DNA from: JABAQJ01 sp046327745
GTDB taxonomy: Bacteria; Gemmatimonadota; Gemmatimonadetes; Gemmatimonadales; Gemmatimonadaceae
Assembly: GCA_046327745.1 (NCBI GenBank)
Contig: JAXLXV010000026.1
Coordinates: 31,859 to 95,858, forward strand
Direction of reading: 5' to 3'
Length of the DNA stretch: 64,000 bases
Part shown: piece after piece, positions 59,148 through 64,000 of the stretch
How the letters are laid out: every line of letters starts with the position of its first letter
Position numbering within the stretch: the stretch's first letter is position 1
The notes under the pieces: model-generated
What the model saw: the letters and a program-made list of their open reading frames with translations, nothing else
Databases searched by the model: none
Told to the model about the DNA's origin: nothing
Position numbers and translations under genes: made by a program

Positions 59148-61784
59148 GTGTTGCGCATCCTGGGTGACCTCGCCTTTCGCCTCCGCGCCATCTTCGGGCG
59201 CGCTCGCGCCGACCGTGAACTGGACGAGGAATTCGCGCACCACCGCGCCATGCTCGTCGCCGAGTTGCGCGCGCACGGCGCATCTGCGAGCGAGGCGGAG
59301 CGTGAGGCGAGTCGACGCATGGGGAGCAATGCCGGTGAGCGCGAGACCGCGCGTGAGGGGTGGGGCGTCTCGCACGTGACTGAGTTTGTGGCGGACGTGC
59401 GCTACGCCCTCCGTCAGATGCGACGTCATCCGGCCTTCACCGCCATCGCGGTCCTGACCGTCGGACTCGGCATCGGCGCCACGGTCGCCCTCGCGAGCGT
59501 CGCCAACACGGTCATCTTGCGCGCCCTGCCCTACACGAATGAACGCGACATCCATGTCTTCTGGTCGGACTACTATTGGCAGGGTGTCGAGTACGACTAC
59601 GTGCGCGAACGAAAGGGCATCTTCACTGACCTCGCGGCGTTTTCCACCAACGGCGACACCTATGTCGCCGACCCGCGCTCGCCGGCTGGCGCTCGCCTGC
59701 TCCCGTTCGTCGTCGCCACCCCTTCGCTCTTCAACGTACTGGGCGTCCGTCCCGAACTCGGTCCGGGCCTAACGCCGGACGACGACCGTCCCCACGCCCC
59801 ACCGGTCATCGTCATCAGCCACGCCATGTGGCAAGACGACTTTGGTGCCGACCCTAACGTGATCGGTCGCCGTATCCTGGTGGGCGGCGCTCTCGTCACC
59901 GTCGTCGGTGTGATGCCGAAGGGCTTCTACTTCCCCACGCCATACTACCGCGCGTGGCGGCCGCTCCAGTTGGACCCGGCGAGCCAAATGTACGAAGTAG
60001 GGTACCTCGTGCTCACCGGGCGAACGCCCCCCGGCACGCCCCCAGCCCGCGTCGATGCTGAAGTGCAGCGCATGGCGCACGACCTTGGCGGTCGTTTCAC
60101 CTATCCTGCGGCCTTCGACAAGACGAAGAACGCGCATGTCACGCCGGTGCACACCTACCTGCTCGGCGACATCCGTGATCCCATACTGTTGCTCCTGGCA
60201 GCGGTAGCGTTGCTGCTGTTGATCGCCGCCGCCAATACGGCCGCGTTGGTGCTGGCGCGCACCAGCGACCGCGGGCAGGAGATGGTCGTGCGCACGGCGA
60301 TGGGCGCGGGGTCTTGGCGGCTCATTCGGCAGATTGCCGCCGAGTCGCTCGCGCTCTCCCTCGCCGCCGCGAGCGTCGGCGCGATAGTGGCTGCGTCCGG
60401 GTTCAGGCTGTTGGTGGCACGACTACCGTTTGGTCGCGGAGTGGGAGAGGCGGTGACGGCGGGATTCGCAGTACCCGCCGTGGCGTTCGCGCTGGCGCTC
60501 GTCATTGCGTGCGCCATTTCGATTGCACCTGCGCGCATGCTTCTCCGCCGGCGCTTCGACTCATCGCTCGCAAGGGAGCGAAGTGAAGCTGGCTTGCGGC
60601 GCGGCGCACGTCGCGCTCATGCTGCCATTGTCGCGGCCCAGGTGATGTTCGCCGTCATGCTGGCTGTGGGCGCCGCGCTGCTGATCCGATCAGTGGACCG
60701 CATCCGCTCGTTGGATCCTGGTTTTGATCCTCACGGCGTCGCGACCATGACGATCAATACGCGCGGCGACCAGCCTAACGAAGTTGGGACGCAGTACCTT
60801 CGCGACCTTGTCGCGCGTACCGCGGCGCTCCCCGGCGTCACCGCTGTCGGTCTGGTGAATCGTCTCCCTGTGCGCGACGGTGGCTACCAGGGCGAGGTAA
60901 AGATCGAGGGGCGTCCGGACCTCGAAGGGCCGAGTGAGCCGGCCGCGCTTTATCGCATCGTGTCCACCGGATTCTTTGCCGCCATGGGGATGCGGATTGT
61001 GGAGGGGCGAGGGCTCGACTCCACCGACAGGGCCAACACCACGCCAGTGACCGTGGTGACGGAGTCGTTCGCGCGGGCGATGTGGCCAGGTCAACCCGCG
61101 CTCGGGAAGCACATCACGACCGGCTGGACCGGCACCATGATTGCGCGCGAGGTGGTGGGCGTGGCCCGCGAGACGCGCATGACGAACATGGTAGGCACGA
61201 TCCCATTCGCGATGTTCGTCCCGTTCGAGCAGTCGCTGCCCAAGGCCGGGGCCGTGCTCGCCGTGCGCACGAAGGGGCCCGTTGCAGCCGCTGCGGCGCG
61301 AGTGAGGACCGTCGCCGCGGAGCTTGACCCACTCGTCGCCGTGTCGGACATCGAGAGCATGGACGACGTCGTGGCGTCGGCGCTGGCCCAGCCACTTCGC
61401 CTACGATTCTTCCTTGGCGTGTTCGCCGCGCTGGCGATCCTGCTCTCAGCCGTCGGCGTCTATGGAACGGTGCGTTACGCCGTGGCGCGTCGCCGCGCGG
61501 AGTTCGGCATTCAGCTGGCGCTCGGCGCCCTGCCCTCGCGGGTGTTCCGCGGCGTGCTTCGCGATGCGCTTGGGCCGGTGGTGTTGGGGGCGGTGTTTGG
61601 GATGGTGGGGACGCTGCTGATGTCGCGGGCGTTGCGAGGCTTCCTGTACGGTGTAGCTCCTACGGATGCGGCGAGTCTGGTGGCGGCGGTGGGGGTGTTG
61701 CTAGTGGCGGGCCTAGTCGCGGCGTTTGGGCCGGCGTTGAGTGCGAGTCGGGCGAGTCCGGCGGAGGCGTTGAGGGCGGAGTGA
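59148..61784 (+). CDS. ADOP-type ABC transporter permease
   Basis: An 878-residue duplicated permease. The cytoplasmic N-terminus (VLRILGDLAFRLRAIFGRARADRELDEEFAHHRAMLVAELRAHG) is the ADOP helix bundle. Next come VADVRYALRQMRRHPAFTAIAVLTVGLGIGATVALASVANTVIL (first helix), a MacB_PCD domain, FtsX-type helices (about residues 345-470), a second PCD, and a C-terminal FtsX block. Start GTG 59148 behind TGAGG, 7 bp after PadR; an ATG at 59109 would overlap PadR. No ATPase gene follows, as is usual for these orphan permeases. Three CCTAACG sites lie inside. Confidence 0.9.
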   Translation: MLRILGDLAFRLRAIFGRARADRELDEEFAHHRAMLVAELRAHGASASEAEREASRRMGSNAGERETAREGWGVSHVTEFVADVRYALRQMRRHPAFTAIAVLTVGLGIGATVALASVANTVILRALPYTNERDIHVFWSDYYWQGVEYDYVRERKGIFTDLAAFSTNGDTYVADPRSPAGARLLPFVVATPSLFNVLGVRPELGPGLTPDDDRPHAPPVIVISHAMWQDDFGADPNVIGRRILVGGALVTVVGVMPKGFYFPTPYYRAWRPLQLDPASQMYEVGYLVLTGRTPPGTPPARVDAEVQRMAHDLGGRFTYPAAFDKTKNAHVTPVHTYLLGDIRDPILLLLAAVALLLLIAAANTAALVLARTSDRGQEMVVRTAMGAGSWRLIRQIAAESLALSLAAASVGAIVAASGFRLLVARLPFGRGVGEAVTAGFAVPAVAFALALVIACAISIAPARMLLRRRFDSSLARERSEAGLRRGARRAHAAIVAAQVMFAVMLAVGAALLIRSVDRIRSLDPGFDPHGVATMTINTRGDQPNEVGTQYLRDLVARTAALPGVTAVGLVNRLPVRDGGYQGEVKIEGRPDLEGPSEPAALYRIVSTGFFAAMGMRIVEGRGLDSTDRANTTPVTVVTESFARAMWPGQPALGKHITTGWTGTMIAREVVGVARETRMTNMVGTIPFAMFVPFEQSLPKAGAVLAVRTKGPVAAAAARVRTVAAELDPLVAVSDIESMDDVVASALAQPLRLRFFLGVFAALAILLSAVGVYGTVRYAVARRRAEFGIQLALGALPSRVFRGVLRDALGPVVLGAVFGMVGTLLMSRALRGFLYGVAPTDAASLVAAVGVLLVAGLVAAFGPALSASRASPAEALRAE

Positions 61785-62025
61785 GGGGGGTGCGGCGACA
61801 CCGGCCGGCTGGACCACTAACCCTTAGATCAGCAACCTGACGTCGCTAAGTACCTAGGAGGGCGAGCGTGCGGCATCGCGTCAGGCGTACCTAGGTCGCG
61901 GCAGACATCGGTCATGCCGACGGGTTTCGCGGTCGAGGTCAAGTGGACATGCGAAGTATTGCGCACTCCCTCCGTTTATGCAGTGATTGTCATCTGCAGA
62001 AAGCCAGCAGCCTAACGGAGGGCTC

Positions 62026-63777
62026 ATGAGCACCGAATTCCAGGTCATCGGCCAGAACTCGAAAGCGCTCTTCACGCTCAAAGTCCATCGCGGCGACGGC
62101 ATGGCACTGCTCGCCATGAATTGGCGCACAGGCAAGCCACCCATCAATTTCGTCGGCTTCTCGATCGAATTCCGCGAGCCCGGCCAGAGTGTGTTCTGGG
62201 CCGTCAGGAATCGCATTGCGTTCCCCGGGGACCGCAAGACGTTCGACGACGACCCGGTGTCGAGCCTGCAAGCCCCGCTGCAGAAGTTCCGCTGGGTCCA
62301 CTTTCCGAACAATCCGAACATCGAGGGGAAGTTCACCTATCGGGTCACCCCGCGGTTCATGGATGCGAAGCATGCCCTGAGCAGCGGCGAGCCTCAAATG
62401 GTGTCCATCGCCCTGAAGCGCGAAACGTTGCCCGGACAGCTGAACGTTGCCTTCACTCGCGGCTTCGTTTCCTCACAAGCCTTCGTGAAGCGGTTCAAGC
62501 CTGGCGGCGCAATAACAACGCTCGTACCCGCCCATACGAGTCAGGGGCTCACCTTCAAGCCGACTCACAAGCAGGCGAAGGAAGCCTATGAGTGGATGGG
62601 CTTCGAGGCGCGATCGGCCATCACCGAGCTGCTCGATGAGGCCATCAAGAAGAAAGCGGAGGTTCGCGTCATCGCCTACGAGCTGAACCTGCCGGAGATC
62701 TTGTCACGGCTGGAGAAGCTGAAGTCGCGCCTGAAGATCATCATCGACGACTCCAAGGACCACAAGCCGGCAACGTCCCAGGAAAGCATGGCGGAGGCGC
62801 GTCTTCGGAAGAGCGCGGGCACAGCCAACGTCCTGCGGCAACACATGTCGAACCTGCAGCACCACAAGTCGATCGCCGTCAGCGGCAACGGCATCAACAA
62901 GGTCGTCTACGGCTCTACGAACCTCACGTGGCGGGGCTTCTACGTCCAATCGAACAATGCGGCCGTGGTCAATAGCAAGAAGAGCGTGGACGACTATTTC
63001 AAGGCGTTCGACAGCTACTTCGACTCGAAAACAGTGAAGGCGTTCAAGGCGACGGCGGCAGCAAAGGGCTGGCAAAATCTCGGCGTGCCGGGACTCACGG
63101 CGCGCGTCGGCTATTCACCGCACGACGAGGACAACGGCCTGCTGGACGATATCGCGAAAGACATCGACAAGGCCAAGTCATCTATCCTCTTCTCGCTGGC
63201 CTTCCTCGGTCAGACGACAAAAGGCACTGTTGGCCCCGCGCTTGGGAAGAAGCTCAAGAGCAAGGCCGTGTTCACGCTCGGCATCGCCGATGCCAGGGTC
63301 GGACCGAACAATCTCGGTGTGAAAGTCCTCAGTCCTGACAACAAGCGGCGCATCGTGCAATCGTCCGCACTGACACAAGGCGCGCCGAAACCGTTCGCCG
63401 ACGAGCCCAGCGGGCTCGCGGGTGAAAACGGCACGGAGCGCGGCACGCGCATGCACCACAAGTTCGTCGTGATCGACTTCGACACGCCGGACGCACGCGT
63501 CTATTTCGGCTCGTACAACTTCTCGATACCGGCCGACCAAGAGAACGGTGAGAACCTCGTCTTCATCAAGGATCGCACGGTGGCGACAAGCTACATGATC
63601 GAGGCGGTGCGCCTCTACGATCACTATCGCTTCCGCACCGTGCAGGAGAACGCGGGAAAGAAGAAGCTGAAAGTGCTCACGTTGCAGCTACCCCCTGAGA
63701 AGCCGGGGGAGAAGCCGTGGTGGCAGAAGGATTATGATGATCCGATCCGGGCACAGGATCGCGCTCTTTTCTCCTGA
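62026..63777 (+). CDS. Phospholipase D-domain protein with one degenerate HKD motif
   Basis: A 583-residue protein with no signal peptide. An N-terminal domain of about 180 residues (QVIGQNSKALFTLKVHRGDGMALLAMNW ...) is followed by two PLD halves. The first has LQHHKSIAVSGN and VVYGSTNLTW: His and Lys are present but the usual Asp is Ser. The second has RMHHKFVVID and VYFGSYNFS and is complete. PLD enzymes use the two His across the two halves, so it may still be active. The N-terminal domain looks beta-rich. ATG 62026 follows GGAGGGC. A CCTAACG site is 9 bp upstream of the start. Confidence 0.82.
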   Translation: MSTEFQVIGQNSKALFTLKVHRGDGMALLAMNWRTGKPPINFVGFSIEFREPGQSVFWAVRNRIAFPGDRKTFDDDPVSSLQAPLQKFRWVHFPNNPNIEGKFTYRVTPRFMDAKHALSSGEPQMVSIALKRETLPGQLNVAFTRGFVSSQAFVKRFKPGGAITTLVPAHTSQGLTFKPTHKQAKEAYEWMGFEARSAITELLDEAIKKKAEVRVIAYELNLPEILSRLEKLKSRLKIIIDDSKDHKPATSQESMAEARLRKSAGTANVLRQHMSNLQHHKSIAVSGNGINKVVYGSTNLTWRGFYVQSNNAAVVNSKKSVDDYFKAFDSYFDSKTVKAFKATAAAKGWQNLGVPGLTARVGYSPHDEDNGLLDDIAKDIDKAKSSILFSLAFLGQTTKGTVGPALGKKLKSKAVFTLGIADARVGPNNLGVKVLSPDNKRRIVQSSALTQGAPKPFADEPSGLAGENGTERGTRMHHKFVVIDFDTPDARVYFGSYNFSIPADQENGENLVFIKDRTVATSYMIEAVRLYDHYRFRTVQENAGKKKLKVLTLQLPPEKPGEKPWWQKDYDDPIRAQDRALFS

Positions 63778-64000
63778 CTACTTCCCGCTCATCGCCGCCG
63801 ACGCCTTCTTGTACGCCTCGGCGTTCCAAAAGGCCCGGCCACAGGTGTCCCCGCCCTGGCCGATCGCCTGCGCGTTGAAGGACACACGCTGCGCGAAGGC
63901 GTTGCCGTCCAACTCGAGGTTCCGACGTTCGCCCCCCGCCAGCTCAGACAACACAACTACTCCCTTGGCCGCGTCGTAGCGCACGAAGCCGAGTGCCTCC
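63778..64000 (-). CDS. C-terminal end of a gene cut by the window edge
   Basis: The last about 74 residues (LGFVRYDAAKGVVVLSELAGGERRNLELDGNAF ... CGRAFWNAEAYKKASAAMSGK) are open to the window edge. No family assigned. Its stop abuts the PLD stop with no gap. The pattern of short strands and a single Cys is not informative. Confidence 0.55.
   Translation of the reverse strand, partial: EALGFVRYDAAKGVVVLSELAGGERRNLELDGNAFAQRVSFNAQAIGQGGDTCGRAFWNAEAYKKASAAMSGK

Larger units (their letters stand above)
188..62017. repeat. Dispersed heptamer CCTAACG / CGTTAGG, about 38 copies
   Basis: Counted by eye. CCTAACG on the plus strand starts near 1878, 1974, 3935, 10853, 11657, 12023, 19397, 20513, 23174, 26479, 27009, 28422, 29452, 33504, 33840, 34685, 37410, 38770, 41533, 44045, 47022, 51720, 53437, 54154, 59768, 59853, 60774 and 62011. 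CGTTAGG on the plus strand starts near 187, 8557, 12971, 18068, 21267, 23362, 36675, 45615, 45934 and 54771. About 24 copies extend to GCCTAACG. Copies lie inside genes, across stop codons and between genes. The listed span only marks the first and last copy; it is not one element. Confidence 0.8.

Noticed and set aside
61836..61895. Terminator or operator made of CCTGACG/CGTCAGG and two GTACCTAGG copies
   Set aside because: The arms are short and 36 bp apart, and no T-tract follows; could be chance in a 240-bp gap.
1..64000. CRISPR array, tRNA, rRNA, insertion sequence or phage genes
   Set aside because: No regularly spaced direct repeats, no cloverleaf sequences, no transposase, integrase or structural phage genes were seen by reading both strands; a tRNA scan was not possible.

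Overview
This is a GC-rich bacterial chromosomal window of 64 kb carrying about 48 recognisable genes or gene remnants. I see no rRNA, tRNA, CRISPR array, phage or insertion sequence. The gene set is typical of heterotrophic soil or freshwater Gemmatimonadota, with Acidobacteriota as the second choice. It is rich in secreted peptidases (M20, M28, S9, P1, S33, DUF885), imidazolonepropionase-like amidohydrolases, lipoproteins, ADOP/MacB-type permeases with a PadR regulator, and a lone TonB-plug-like protein. This taxonomic call is inference from content; there is no marker stronger than infA.

Layout. 1-8.3 kb: end of an M20 peptidase, an alpha/beta hydrolase, a tandem 96-bp-period repeat in front of a small secreted protein, an amidohydrolase-glycosyltransferase pair, a fasciclin lipoprotein and an ABC-F ATPase. 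8.3-15 kb: a zinc-ribbon membrane protein, then a minus-strand cluster of a GcvT-like protein and two FAD oxidoreductases, ending in a Rieske oxygenase shredded by frameshifts. 15-24.6 kb: S9 peptidase, EXORDIUM-like lipoprotein, PlsC-type acyltransferase, infA, M28 peptidase plus proline-racemase-family enzyme, a small RNA or leader in front of a cold-shock gene, and a VapBC-type pair. 24.8-31.5 kb: Uma2 remnant, secreted proteins, P1 peptidase, a tandemly duplicated gene of unknown function, and a second amidohydrolase. 31.5-47 kb: EptA-like transferase with an ABC permease, a 1.2-kb gene-poor stretch, S33 peptidase, methyltransferase, a TIR-transmembrane protein, a duplicated laminin-G/DUF1080-like pair, TfoX-N, CPBP protease, DUF885, and a divergent AraC/VOC pair. 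47-64 kb: large lipoproteins (EXORDIUM-like plus Ig-like, beta-helix plus DUF11, PQQ-propeller), an MBL hydrolase, a second multi-frameshift pseudogene, PadR plus ADOP permease, and a PLD-domain protein.

The most unusual signal is not a gene. The heptamer CCTAACG (usually GCCTAACG) occurs about 38 times by eye in coding and non-coding DNA, about five times the number expected from base composition. It is skewed 28:10 toward one DNA strand regardless of gene direction, and it imposes the rare codon pair TTA-GGY on Leu-Gly. Other points worth checking are a promoter-terminator unit of about 70 nt upstream of the cold-shock gene, a TIR-TM protein, two EXORDIUM-like proteins of which one has lost the His-Glu motif, a duplicated gene whose ancestral start now encodes a 9-residue dead end, and two genes broken by many single-base shifts among intact neighbours.
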